This document shows positions 29,298 to 38,393 of a stretch of DNA of 64,000 nt, piece by piece. Numbering within the stretch: position 1 is the stretch's first letter; each line of letters starts with the position of its first letter. Below the pieces are notes generated by a model that was given only the letters and a program-made list of their open reading frames with translations, did not search any database and was not told the DNA's origin. The stretch is from Gammaproteobacteria bacterium (lineage in GTDB: Bacteria; Pseudomonadota; Gammaproteobacteria; Steroidobacterales; Rariloculaceae). Made by a program: the position numbers and the translations under genes. Location: positions 1 to 64,000 of the forward strand of contig JAJDVG010000029.1 in the NCBI GenBank assembly GCA_022826245.1. Direction: 5' to 3'.

Positions 29298-31601
29298 CTA
29301 CTCGCGCGCGATACTCTGCAGTTCGCCCAGTAGCGCCCGAGCGTCCGCGTCGGCAGCGGAGAGCTCGAGCATGCGCCGCGTGTAGTCGAGAGCCTCGTCG
29401 ATGCCGCCGGCGTCGCGGTGCATCGTCGCGAGCGCGAACAGGATGTCACGGTAACCCGGGAACCGCTCGTGCGCCTCGCCAAGCAGTGCGAGCGCGCGTT
29501 CCGGCTCCCCGGCGGAGTACAAGCCAACCCCGAGCGCGTACGCGTAATACGGCTCCCGAGGCGCAAGTTCGGCCGCCCGTTCGATGAGTTCGAGCGCCTC
29601 GGGCTCCCGCTCCGCCCTGACGAGCGAGAACCCGAGCGCGAACGGTAAGCCGGCGTCCTCGGGAATCGCTGCGATCGCCTCGGCAAGCAGCTCCTGTGCC
29701 TCGTCCTCGCGGCCCGCGCGGCGGTAGAGATCGGCGAGATTGACGTAACTCGCCGCGAACGCCGGTTCCCGATCGATCGCCGCAAGATAGCTCCGCTCGG
29801 CATCGCCGGGCCGACCGAGTTCGTCGTAGAGGCTGCCGAGGTTGTAGTGCCCTTCCGCCCGGTCGGTGTTGAATAGCTGCACGGCAACGTACTCCTCGAG
29901 CGCCGCGTCGAGGTCCTGCTGGCGCCGGGCGCCGAGCCGAGGACGCAGCGCCGCGAGACTGCGCGCGGCGCTGGTCCGGACCGCCATGAGCGGCGCATCG
30001 AGCAGGCGCTGCGCGTAGTCGATCCGCAGGTTCTCGGGCAAGCGTGCAACGACGTCGAGCGCCGCAATCTGAACGAGCGGGTCGTCGTCGAGCAGCGCAA
30101 GGCCGACGAGGTCGATGACCGAATCGTCGATCTGGGCGCCGAGCAGCGAGACGGCCGTCGCCCTGACGATCGCCGGCGTCGCGGCATCGCTGACGACGCG
30201 TTCGAGCAGTGCGACGCGATCGGCTTGCCAGGTCCGGCCGGCCTGGATCGCTTCGCCGTAGTGAAATTCCGCGTGTCTGCCGCCCGGGAACCATTCCGCG
30301 ACCCGCTCGGCCGCCCAGGACGCGGACTCGTCCGTATGGCAGTCGTTGCAGGCGTTCGGCGCACCGACGCGCTGCGACAGGTCCGGCCGAGGTACGCGGA
30401 AACTGTGGTCGCGGCGCGGATCGACGACCATGTAGGTCTCCGAGCGCATGTGACAGTCGATGCAGCCGGGCGCGGCGTCCTCGGGATGATTGTGGTGCTC
30501 CGTCGCCGCGAACGTGCTCGGCAGATGGCAGGTACCGCAGACGGCGTCGGCATCCGCGCGCAGCCGCGTGCTGTGCGGATCGTGGCAGTCGCTGCAGGTC
30601 ACGCCTGCCGCGTGCATCGCGCTCTGCAGGAACGACCCGTAGACGTAAACCTCGTCGAGGATCTGCCCGTCGGCGTGGTAGAGACCCTCGTCGAGCAGCG
30701 ACGGGCGAAAGCCGTCGAGCAGCGCGTCGCCCGCCACGAAGTCGTCGCTCAGTTGGGCGCGCCGCGAGTGGCACCGGGCGCAGACCTCGATCTCGGCGGC
30801 GGAATCGAGCGGCGCGGAGCGTGCGGCGACGCCGGTCGCTTCGTTCATGATCCAGGCGCGGGCGGCGGCCGGCAGCGCGAGAGGCGCCGCCTCTGGCGCG
30901 GCGACATGAGCGGAACCCGGCCCGTGGCAGGCCTCGCAGTCGACATCGATGCTCGACCATGTCGTCGCGAAACCCGGCACATCGGAGTCGTAGTTCTTCT
31001 CGAGGTCGGTCGAGTGGCACTCCGCGCACATCGTGTTCCAGCTCTGGTAGATGCCGGTCCAGTGCAGCGGGTCCTCGTGATCGACGGCCTCGTCCGGGTA
31101 CAGGTGAAACCAGCGTTGCCCGCCCTGCGCCGCCGACCGGGCGTCCCAGGCGATGCCCGATGCCTGCCGGCGCCCGTCGGGCAACTCGAGCAGGTACTGC
31201 TGCAGCGGTTCGACGCCGAAGGTGTGGGTGACCCGGAACTCCTCGAGCGTGCCGTCGGGACCGTCGGTGCTTACCCAGTACTGGCCGTCGCGCTCGAACA
31301 GGACACTGGTTACGCCGTTGTACGTGATTTCGGCGTTCGCGAAGTCACCCAACACCGTATCCGGTCCCGCCGGCTGCATCGCGAGATCGTGGTGCGAGCC
31401 AGCCCAGCTTGCGGTCTGCTCGGCGTGACAACCCGCGCAGGCCTGACCGCCGACGAATTCCGCCTGCACGGCCTGTACAGGGTCGGTCGGCGGCGGCGTA
31501 TCGCCGCCACGCTCGCATGCGGCCACGAGCGATAGCAGCACCGCCAGCGCGCGTGGCGCACCGAGTCGCTGCGGGCGCTCGTAAGTGGCGTTGATATTCA
31601 T
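29298..31601 (-). CDS. Octaheme c-type cytochrome lipoprotein with HEAT and TPR repeats
   Basis: A 767-aa lipoprotein with lipobox LVAAC near residue 29. Eight CxxCH heme motifs follow in order (CAGCH, CAECH, CEACH, CARCH, CSDCH, CGTCH, CIDCH, CNDCH) over roughly residues 55-425. A HEAT-like region comes next (about 455-560), then at least four TPR units up to the C terminus. The order resembles periplasmic multiheme cytochromes related to cytochrome c554/NrfA-type proteins fused to interaction repeats. Electron donor and acceptor are unknown. I chose the ATG at 31601 because it gives a short lipoprotein signal; upstream frame extension is unlikely. It lies downstream of the TonB receptor in the same direction, 46 bp apart. 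Confidence 0.87.
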   Translation of the reverse strand: MNINATYERPQRLGAPRALAVLLSLVAACERGGDTPPPTDPVQAVQAEFVGGQACAGCHAEQTASWAGSHHDLAMQPAGPDTVLGDFANAEITYNGVTSVLFERDGQYWVSTDGPDGTLEEFRVTHTFGVEPLQQYLLELPDGRRQASGIAWDARSAAQGGQRWFHLYPDEAVDHEDPLHWTGIYQSWNTMCAECHSTDLEKNYDSDVPGFATTWSSIDVDCEACHGPGSAHVAAPEAAPLALPAAARAWIMNEATGVAARSAPLDSAAEIEVCARCHSRRAQLSDDFVAGDALLDGFRPSLLDEGLYHADGQILDEVYVYGSFLQSAMHAAGVTCSDCHDPHSTRLRADADAVCGTCHLPSTFAATEHHNHPEDAAPGCIDCHMRSETYMVVDPRRDHSFRVPRPDLSQRVGAPNACNDCHTDESASWAAERVAEWFPGGRHAEFHYGEAIQAGRTWQADRVALLERVVSDAATPAIVRATAVSLLGAQIDDSVIDLVGLALLDDDPLVQIAALDVVARLPENLRIDYAQRLLDAPLMAVRTSAARSLAALRPRLGARRQQDLDAALEEYVAVQLFNTDRAEGHYNLGSLYDELGRPGDAERSYLAAIDREPAFAASYVNLADLYRRAGREDEAQELLAEAIAAIPEDAGLPFALGFSLVRAEREPEALELIERAAELAPREPYYAYALGVGLYSAGEPERALALLGEAHERFPGYRDILFALATMHRDAGGIDEALDYTRRMLELSAADADARALLGELQSIARE

Positions 31602-31647
31602 CGGGCGGCGCCTGGCGTCCCAAGCTCCGGCCCGCTCCAACGGCAAA

Positions 31648-33705
31648 TCAGCGAAGGAAACGGAACGTGACCCCGGCGTAGAGGTGCCGGTCGGGTCCGG
31701 GCTCGTAGAAACGGCCCCCAAACGCATTGATCCTGAGGTTTGCGGTGTACGTCTCGTCTAACATGTTGTTGACGCCGACGAACGGCGAGATGACGAGCGA
31801 TTCGGTCTCACGCTCGAAGCCGACCCTGAGGTTCGTGAGCGTGTAGGCATCGGTGCCGGCGCTATTTGCGTTGTTGGCATACTGATCGCCGATATGGATC
31901 GCGTCCACGGCCCCGTACCAGCCATTGGGATGCCGATACTCGAGTTCGCCGAACAGGAGGTCCTCGACCGTGCCGGGGATCGTGTTGCCGGCATAGCTGC
32001 GGCCGCTTTCGGTCGTGAACTCCTTGAACGTGAAGTCCGAGTGCGTGTAGCTGAACGTCGCGCGCAAGCGGTCGGTTGCTTGCGCGGTGAACGAGAACTC
32101 GACGCCGTCGCGCGTCGATTCGCCGGCGTTTACGAAGTAGTCCCGGCCCGGACTGCCCGGCACTTCGAACGGGATCAGTTCGTCGTCGACCTCGATGTTG
32201 AATACGGCGACCTCGTAACGGTGCCGGCTCGCAATCGATCCGCGCAGGCCGAACTCGAGGTTTCTGGCCGTTTGCGGCTCGAGCGTCGGATTGAAACCGC
32301 CGCCACCGCTGGGGTTGTTGTATTCGGTGGTCGTCGGCGTTTCGAACGCACTCGACCAAGTGCCGTAAAGGCTCACGCTGTCGCTGAGTTCCGCGGAGAA
32401 ACCGAGCATCGGGCTCACGTCGTCGAGCTTGCGCTTGCCGGAGTCGTCACCGTTGCCGAGAAAACGGTCCGTGACGTCGAACTCGATTTCGTCGTAGCGG
32501 ATCCCGAAACGCAGATCGACGGTGTCGCTGAGATTGAGCTCGTTCTGAAGGAATATGCCGCGGCTGCCGACCGATTCGTTCTGGTCGAGCGTCAGTGCGC
32601 CGCGAGTGCCGAGGTTGTTCATGTAGCGCCGGCGATCGTCGTCCTGCTCGTCGAAATCGAAACCGACGATCAGGCGGTTGCGTCGTCCGCCCCAGCTTCC
32701 TTCATTGCTGTACGTGAACCCGCCGCCCATGAAGAAGCGGTCGAACTCGACCTGGCCGCCGAAACCGAACGGCAGGCGGTTGTTGAAGTCGCGCCAGGCG
32801 TAGTAGTTGCGGGCCGTGATCTCGTGCCCTTCGCCGAGCGGCATGCTGTAGACGAAGCCGATGCGCGTCTGTTCGAGCGCTTCGCCGCCGTTGTAGTTCA
32901 GGTTCTGGTCCCGCGCGGTGCGCGGAGCGCTCGCGGCCTGCGCCGCGTTGATGCCGCCGGGATCGTCCGATACCGGTTGATCCGTATGGTTGAAGACGGT
33001 CAGGAACTGGCGGTCCTCGCCGAGGTCGAAGTCGAGCCGCGCGGTGAGCTGCGTGTTCTCTGCCCTGCTCTGCTCCCGGTAGCCGTCGTATTCCGAATCG
33101 GACAGGCTCACGAGGTAGCCGAGCCGATCGGAGCGACCGCCGGCCTTGAACTGGACCTTGCTGAAGCCGTACTCACCGGCCGACAGGCGAAGGTCCGTGA
33201 ACGGCCGTTCCGGGGCGAGTTCGGTGGTCACCGCGATGACGCCGCCCGCCGCGTTGCCGTAGAGCGTCGAACTGGGTCCCCGGAGGACTTCGATCTGGCT
33301 CGCGGCGCCGATATCGATGCTGTCGACCGAACCTTGCCCGTCCGGCAACGTTTCGGGAATGCCGTCGACGAGAATCTTGACTCCCCGGATACCGAAATTC
33401 GCTCGGGCGCCGAATCCGCGAACTGCGATCCTGAGATCCTGGGCGAAGTTGTAACGGTTCTGCAGGAACAGCCCGGGCACGCGGCTCAGCGCCTCGTCGA
33501 GCGCGAGCTGCTGCCGGCCGAGCTGGATGACGTCCTGTCCGACCACACTGACCGCCGCCGGCACGCGCGCGAGCGTCGTCTCGATGCGCGTCGCCGTCAC
33601 GACGATCTCTTCGAGAGGCTGCAAACCGGCGGTCTGCGTCTGCGCCACGGCAGGTACCGCGATAGCCGCCAACGACGCTATTGTCAGGCATGTCTTGTCT
33701 TGCAT
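31648..33705 (-). CDS. TonB-dependent outer-membrane receptor
   Basis: 685 aa with a Sec signal peptide (MQDKTCLTIASLAAIAVPA) and a TonB box region (EEIVVTATR). The plug domain includes LRIAVRGFGARANFGIRG and IEVLRGPSSTLYGNAAGG, and a 22-strand-type barrel ends in Phe-Leu-Arg. It resembles FecA/iron-siderophore-type receptors, but the ligand cannot be named from sequence. Start chosen at the ATG that opens the signal peptide. It is probably co-transcribed with the octaheme lipoprotein gene downstream. Confidence 0.9.
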   Translation of the reverse strand: MQDKTCLTIASLAAIAVPAVAQTQTAGLQPLEEIVVTATRIETTLARVPAAVSVVGQDVIQLGRQQLALDEALSRVPGLFLQNRYNFAQDLRIAVRGFGARANFGIRGVKILVDGIPETLPDGQGSVDSIDIGAASQIEVLRGPSSTLYGNAAGGVIAVTTELAPERPFTDLRLSAGEYGFSKVQFKAGGRSDRLGYLVSLSDSEYDGYREQSRAENTQLTARLDFDLGEDRQFLTVFNHTDQPVSDDPGGINAAQAASAPRTARDQNLNYNGGEALEQTRIGFVYSMPLGEGHEITARNYYAWRDFNNRLPFGFGGQVEFDRFFMGGGFTYSNEGSWGGRRNRLIVGFDFDEQDDDRRRYMNNLGTRGALTLDQNESVGSRGIFLQNELNLSDTVDLRFGIRYDEIEFDVTDRFLGNGDDSGKRKLDDVSPMLGFSAELSDSVSLYGTWSSAFETPTTTEYNNPSGGGGFNPTLEPQTARNLEFGLRGSIASRHRYEVAVFNIEVDDELIPFEVPGSPGRDYFVNAGESTRDGVEFSFTAQATDRLRATFSYTHSDFTFKEFTTESGRSYAGNTIPGTVEDLLFGELEYRHPNGWYGAVDAIHIGDQYANNANSAGTDAYTLTNLRVGFERETESLVISPFVGVNNMLDETYTANLRINAFGGRFYEPGPDRHLYAGVTFRFLR

Positions 33706-33825
33706 CGTGCGGCTCGCTCGTCGTTCGAATTGGCCGGCTATGATACCGTGCGTGTACGTTGCCGACGCAACGAATTCAAACACCTTGCCTGCACTGACGG
33801 GAACCGTGGCCGCGTTACCGTCGCG

Positions 33826-34257
33826 TCAGGCCAGTTCGCCCTCGCTAAAGTGCCGCCTTGCGAGAAAGCAGCCGATGAGCGCCGGGATGGCCATCATGAG
33901 GTGATTGATTTCCGCCGACATGTTCGGCGCCGCGTAGGCCGGATCGAACGGAATGCCGATCCAGAACGGCGCATAGAAACCGATCATCAGGATCAACATG
34001 ACCCACCAGGTAACGCGCGTTCTGTACACGGGCGCGGCGAAGATCAGGACGAGTATCGCAATCATCGCGCCGAAGTCCCCGCCGAGCTCGCGCAGAAAGT
34101 GCTGCCAGCTATGGTCCTGGCCCACCGGCGAGCCTTCGACGAACAGGAAAAGATCGTTACTCAAGTGCCCGACGGTCGCGCTCAGGCTGTTCCAGCCGAG
34201 GAGAAATCCGGCGATGATCAGTACACGTGCCGTCCAGAAATTCTTCAATACACCCAC
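33826..34257 (-). CDS. Small integral membrane protein of unknown function
   Basis: 143 aa starting with GTG; AGAGAGG lies 8 nt upstream on the coding strand. About four membrane segments are visible (roughly residues 10-28, 62-78, 84-102, 118-136), with a loop containing DLFLFVEGSPVGQDHSWQHF facing one side. I recognise no family with certainty. It stands alone between a TonB receptor and a thioesterase-fold gene, all on the same strand. Confidence 0.7.
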   Translation of the reverse strand: MGVLKNFWTARVLIIAGFLLGWNSLSATVGHLSNDLFLFVEGSPVGQDHSWQHFLRELGGDFGAMIAILVLIFAAPVYRTRVTWWVMLILMIGFYAPFWIGIPFDPAYAAPNMSAEINHLMMAIPALIGCFLARRHFSEGELA

Positions 34258-34409
34258 AGTATTTACCTCTCTTCTGATCCGCCGTCATTCGGTAGCGTCA
34301 ATGCCGAGGTCATTGTGGCGTGCCCGTTGGCGACATGACAAGCCGGCGAAAACTCCGTGCCACGCCGGGACAAGCACTGCCATGCAGCGTGCCTGACGAC
34401 CGCCGACAG

Positions 34410-34434
34410 CAGTTCGGGTCAGGGACCCGAACTG
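34410..34434. terminator. Perfect 11-bp hairpin, candidate terminator
   Basis: CAGTTCGGGTC, AGG, GACCCGAACTG form a perfect stem of 11 bp with a 3-nt loop, 18 bp beyond the stop of the reverse-strand thioesterase gene. No T-tract follows on either side, so intrinsic termination is uncertain; it could instead stabilise the mRNA 3' end. The rest of gap 34258-34452 shows nothing clear. Confidence 0.45.
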
Positions 34435-34452
34435 TCCCGATCCATGCGCCGG

Positions 34453-34899
34453 CTAACGCTTCCGGATCGCGTACAGCCCCTCGAACCGAACTGCCGGTTC
34501 GCCCCCGGCGTCAATCTCGCAGTGCAGGCGCAGCGTTGTCCGCGAAGACCGTGCGAGTGCGGCGAGCTTCGGACCGTGGAGCTGCGGATCGAAGCGGCAG
34601 CGGCAAACGATGTCTTCGGCGACGGCTCTAAGATACTCGATGCGCCCTTCAGCGAGCACGATCCGCCGGTCGAGGCCGACGTCGCGCAGTTTGAGCCACG
34701 CCAGTCCCCAGCCCGCAAGCGCCGCGATTGCATAGAGGCTGCCGGCGAACGCCGTACCGTGCACGTTGATGTTGGGATCGAGCCCGGCACGGACCGCAAG
34801 TTCGTCATCTGCGAAGCTCGCGATTTCGACGCCCATCGCTGCCGCAATCGGAATCTCGGCATGCCACGTCGATTGAAGCTCTACGCAGTTCGCGTCCAT
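34453..34899 (-). CDS. Hotdog-fold thioesterase, YiiD C-terminal-domain type
   Basis: 148 aa, the expected size of the YiiD_C thioesterase domain (PF09500 type). Signatures are the GVEIASFADDELAVRAGLDPN stretch and NVHGTAFAGSLYAIAALAGWG, the hotdog helix region. Such proteins are thought to hydrolyse acyl-CoA or acyl-ACP thioesters, substrate unknown. I chose the ATG at 34899 because the domain begins at once; the frame upstream (to 35019) is unconserved and overlaps the promoter region of the divergent hydrolase gene. Confidence 0.78.
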   Translation of the reverse strand: MDANCVELQSTWHAEIPIAAAMGVEIASFADDELAVRAGLDPNINVHGTAFAGSLYAIAALAGWGLAWLKLRDVGLDRRIVLAEGRIEYLRAVAEDIVCRCRFDPQLHGPKLAALARSSRTTLRLHCEIDAGGEPAVRFEGLYAIRKR

Positions 34900-34952
34900 G
34901 TCAGGGGCTTTTGACACCGGTTCCCTCCGCCGGCTGATTCCGGCGCTGCCGA

Positions 34953-34961
34953 TGGTATTAT
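34953..34961 (+). promoter_or_regulatory. Candidate extended -10 promoter for the exported MBL hydrolase gene
   Basis: TGGTATTAT is an extended -10 element (TGN followed by TATTAT) about 70 nt upstream of the ATG at 35033. No good -35 lies at the usual distance, which is common for extended -10 promoters. Confidence 0.3.
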
Positions 34962-35032
34962 GGCCCCGTGCATCCGTCGCGTGCAGTGCATCCGGCGAGA
35001 CGCGGCGGTGAAGTCTCAAAGAGGTGAATAGG

Positions 35033-35902
35033 ATGAAACCAGGCAGTTCGATACTGATGTTGTTACCGGTCCTCGCCGTACTTGCGCCGGGTGCCGCGTT
35101 GGCCCAGAACGATGACTTTGCGTCCGTGGAGATCGTTCCCCACCACGTGCGCGGCAGCGTCTACTACCTCGAGGGCCGCGGCGGCAACATCGGCGTGTCG
35201 CTCGGCGACAGCGGCGTCGTGCTCGTGGACTCCCAGTTCGCGCCGCTGACGGACAGGATCGCCGCCGCCGTTGCGTCGCTTAGCGATGCCGACATCCGCT
35301 TCGTCATCAACACCCATGTGCATGGCGACCACGTCGGCGGCAACGCCAATCTGGCCGCACTGGGCGTGTCAGTGGTCGCGCACGACAACGTCCGGCTCAG
35401 ACTCACTCAGTCGGGCTCGGAGGCTGCCGCACGGCCCATACTGACCTACCCCGATACGGCCACGATTCAGCTCGACGACGAAGTCATCGACGTCATCAAG
35501 GTTCCGCCGGCGCACACCGACGGCGACAGCTACATCTATTTCCGGAACTCCGACGTGCTGCACCTGGGCGATGTCTTCCGCACGACCGGCTACGGCTTCA
35601 TCGACACCAACAACGGCGGATCGGCCGCAGGAACCATCGAGGCCCTGCAGCTCGCGATCGACATGGCCGGCCCCGACACGATCATCGTGCCCGGTCACGG
35701 CGTGCTCTCCGACGCCAGCGACGTTCAGGAATTCGTGGACGTGATCATCGATGTCCAGGGGCGCGTCTCGGACCTCATCGACCAGGGCATGACGCTCGAA
35801 CAGGTGCTCGCCGCAGCGCCGACGGCGGATCTGGACGAGCGCTGGGGCGATCCGGAGCGGTTCCTGACGGGGCTTTACAACTCGATCGCCGGCGGGATGT
35901 GA
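35033..35902 (+). CDS. Exported metallo-beta-lactamase-fold hydrolase
   Basis: 289 aa with a Sec signal peptide ending near AALAQ (residue 25). The zinc-binding motif HVHGDH is at residues 95-100 (His95, His97, Asp99, His100), with further ligands expected in the AHTDGD, GDVF and PGHG motifs. The fold covers many hydrolases (lactonases, glyoxalase II-like, quinoprotein-relay SoxH-like); I cannot assign a substrate. GAGGTG at 35021-35026 lies 6 nt before the ATG and supports the start. It is followed after 13 bp by a D-2-hydroxyacid dehydrogenase gene. Confidence 0.85.
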   Translation: MKPGSSILMLLPVLAVLAPGAALAQNDDFASVEIVPHHVRGSVYYLEGRGGNIGVSLGDSGVVLVDSQFAPLTDRIAAAVASLSDADIRFVINTHVHGDHVGGNANLAALGVSVVAHDNVRLRLTQSGSEAAARPILTYPDTATIQLDDEVIDVIKVPPAHTDGDSYIYFRNSDVLHLGDVFRTTGYGFIDTNNGGSAAGTIEALQLAIDMAGPDTIIVPGHGVLSDASDVQEFVDVIIDVQGRVSDLIDQGMTLEQVLAAAPTADLDERWGDPERFLTGLYNSIAGGM

Positions 35903-35915
35903 AGAATCCGGCGCC

Positions 35916-36959
35916 TTGAGGCGTCCGCGCGTTTTCGTCTACAGGGCCGTCGACGTATCGGGCGACTCGCACCGGCGCATGTCCGCTGCGGGCTGCGAGG
36001 TCGAAGTTTCCGACGGCAAGCTTCCGCGCCGGGAGTGCTCCAAACTCGCAAGAAATGCCGATGCCTTGCTCGGCTCGACGTTCCTGGCCGGCCGCATGGA
36101 CCGCGAACTGCTCGGCGCCCTGCACTCGCTCAGAATCGTCGCCAGGTACACGATCGGCGTCGACGACATCGATGTCGACGCGGCAACGGAACTCGGCATC
36201 CTCGTGACGCACAGTCCCGTCGAGGCCAACTGGGGCGGCGTCGCGGAAGGCACGCTTGCGTTCATGCTCGCGTTCCTCAAGAAGCTCCGGGAACGCGATC
36301 GCCAGGTCAAGGCCGGCCGCTGGCGCGCGCCGGAACTGCAGGGGCGTTATCTCGGCGCCCGCGAGGACGGCTACCGGGGCCTGACCGTCGGCATCGTGGG
36401 GCTCGGGCGGATCGGCGGTCGCGTGGCCGACCTGCTCGCGCCGTGGCGGATGCGGCTTCTGGCCTGCGATCCCCATGTCGACGCCAGCGTCTTCGCGAAG
36501 CACGGTACCCGCAGGGTGGATCTGGACACCCTGCTCGAGGAAGCCGACATCGTCACCCTGCACTGCAATCTCACGCCGGAGACTCGCGGACTCATTGACG
36601 CCCATGCACTGGCGCGCATGAAACCGGCGGCGCTGCTGATCAATACCGCGCGCGGCGCAGTCGTCGACGCCGACGCACTTTGTGACGCGATCGAAGCGAA
36701 CACGCTCGCCGGCGCGGCTCTGGACGTCCTGCCCGAAGAACCGCCCCCCGCTGATGCGCGACTCCTCGGCCTCGCCGACAAGATCATCCTGAGTCCGCAC
36801 ATGACCGCGGCCAATACCGGCGGCGGTCCGGCCGCGGCCGTCGGCCTCGCGACGGACGCCGTGCTTTCGGCGCTGCGCGGCAAAGTGCCCGAACACGTCT
36901 ACAATACCGAAGCAATCCCCGCCTGGAAGGCGCGTTTCGGGAACGATCCCCTGCTTTAG
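35916..36959 (+). CDS. D-isomer-specific 2-hydroxyacid dehydrogenase
   Basis: NAD-dependent reduction of a 2-oxoacid to the D-2-hydroxyacid (or the reverse). The 347-aa protein has the Rossmann loop GLGRIGG and the catalytic trio typical of the family: Arg in NTARGAVVD, Glu in LPEEPP and His in SPHMT. Start is TTG at 35916, 13 bp after the hydrolase gene. Overall similarity is to phosphoglycerate/glyoxylate reductase-type enzymes; substrate unknown. Confidence 0.87.
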   Translation: MRRPRVFVYRAVDVSGDSHRRMSAAGCEVEVSDGKLPRRECSKLARNADALLGSTFLAGRMDRELLGALHSLRIVARYTIGVDDIDVDAATELGILVTHSPVEANWGGVAEGTLAFMLAFLKKLRERDRQVKAGRWRAPELQGRYLGAREDGYRGLTVGIVGLGRIGGRVADLLAPWRMRLLACDPHVDASVFAKHGTRRVDLDTLLEEADIVTLHCNLTPETRGLIDAHALARMKPAALLINTARGAVVDADALCDAIEANTLAGAALDVLPEEPPPADARLLGLADKIILSPHMTAANTGGGPAAAVGLATDAVLSALRGKVPEHVYNTEAIPAWKARFGNDPLL

Positions 36960-37024
36960 GCCATGCTGACGCGCATCCCCGTATTCCCGCGCCCCGTTCG
37001 GCCGCACTCCCCGGCGACTGCAGC

Positions 37025-38350
37025 GTGACCGGCATCAACGCTCAGGACGGCGCGTCGCGGCGCACGATATGGTCGTGGGCGCTCTATGACTTCGCCAACT
37101 CGCCCTTCACGACACTGATCGTCACGTTCGTCTACGCGACGTACTTCACCGAAGCCATCGCCAGCGACAGCGTCACCGGCACGGCCTTATGGTCGCGCGG
37201 CATCACGATCACGGCGCTGACCGTAGCGGCCGTCTCGCCCGCGCTCGGCGCGCTGGCCGACCGCGGCGGCTACCGGAAGCTGTTCGTGCTCGTCGCGACG
37301 CTCGTGTGCGCCGGCGCGACGGCCGCGCTTTACACCGTGCTGCCCGGACAGGTCGTTGCCGCGCTCTCGCTCGTCGTCATCGCGAACGTCGCCTTCGAAC
37401 TCGGCACCGTGTTCTACAACGCCTTCCTGCCCGACATCGCTCCGCGCGAGAGGATCGGTACGGTATCCGGCTGGGCCTGGGGGCTCGGCTACATCGGCGG
37501 GCTCGCGGCACTTGCGGTCGCGCTCGTGACGCTCGTGCAGCCGGAGACGCCGTGGTTCGGGTTCTCGACGGAGGCCGGCGAGAACATCCGGGCCACGAAC
37601 CTGCTTGTCGCGGTCTGGTTTCTGCTGTTCAGCCTGCCGCTGTTCTTCTGGGTCCGGGAGGACCGCTCACGGGTCTCCGGCGCGGGTCGCGTCGTCCGCG
37701 ACGCCTATGCTCAGCTCAGGCAAACATTCGTCGAGATTCGCAGATACTCCCAGATCGTGCGTTTTCTGATCGCCCGGCTCGTCTACAACGACGGACTCGT
37801 CACGATATTCGCTTTCGGCGGCATCTACGCGGCCGGCGCGTTCGGTTTCAGCCTCGAGCAGGTCCTCATCTTCGGCATCGTGGTCAACGTGTTCGCCGGT
37901 GTCGGCGCGATCGCCTTCGGCTATCTCGACGACCGGGTCGGCGCGAAGCGGACGATCGTGGTGTCGCTGCTCGGGCTCATCGCCGCGACGGCGCTCGCGA
38001 TCGTCACGACCAGCGAGGCGCTGTTCTGGGTGTCGGGAATCCTGATCGGCATCTTCGCCGGACCGAACCAGGCGGCCAGCCGTTCCCTGCTCGGCAGGTT
38101 CGTACCGCACGAGAAGGAGAACGAGTTCTTCGGCTTCTTCGCCTTCTCGGGGAAGCTCACGGCATTCATCGGACCGCTGCTGCTCGGCATCCTGACGGAG
38201 CTGTCGGGCTCGCAGCGCGTCGGCGTGAGCGTCGTGCTCGTGCTGCTGGTGGTCGGGCTCGTGTTGCTGCTCGGTGTCGACGAACGGGCCGGCAGCGCTG
38301 CGCGGCCACGGCTCCCTCGCGACGCGTCGGCGGGTCGGGCCACCGCTTGA
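37025..38350 (+). CDS. MFS transporter, UMF1/Atg22-like family
   Basis: 441 aa, GTG start, with about twelve membrane segments. The N terminus (WALYDFANSPFTTLIVTFVY) and GPNQAASRSLLGRFVP are characteristic of the UMF1 family, related to vacuolar amino-acid exporter Atg22. Substrates of bacterial members are largely unknown. It follows the dehydrogenase gene by 65 bp and is followed by a FabD-like gene. Confidence 0.87.
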   Translation: MTGINAQDGASRRTIWSWALYDFANSPFTTLIVTFVYATYFTEAIASDSVTGTALWSRGITITALTVAAVSPALGALADRGGYRKLFVLVATLVCAGATAALYTVLPGQVVAALSLVVIANVAFELGTVFYNAFLPDIAPRERIGTVSGWAWGLGYIGGLAALAVALVTLVQPETPWFGFSTEAGENIRATNLLVAVWFLLFSLPLFFWVREDRSRVSGAGRVVRDAYAQLRQTFVEIRRYSQIVRFLIARLVYNDGLVTIFAFGGIYAAGAFGFSLEQVLIFGIVVNVFAGVGAIAFGYLDDRVGAKRTIVVSLLGLIAATALAIVTTSEALFWVSGILIGIFAGPNQAASRSLLGRFVPHEKENEFFGFFAFSGKLTAFIGPLLLGILTELSGSQRVGVSVVLVLLVVGLVLLLGVDERAGSAARPRLPRDASAGRATA

Positions 38351-38393
38351 GCGGCGGGACGGTGCGGCTTATCCTGCCGCGTCCGTCCAGACG

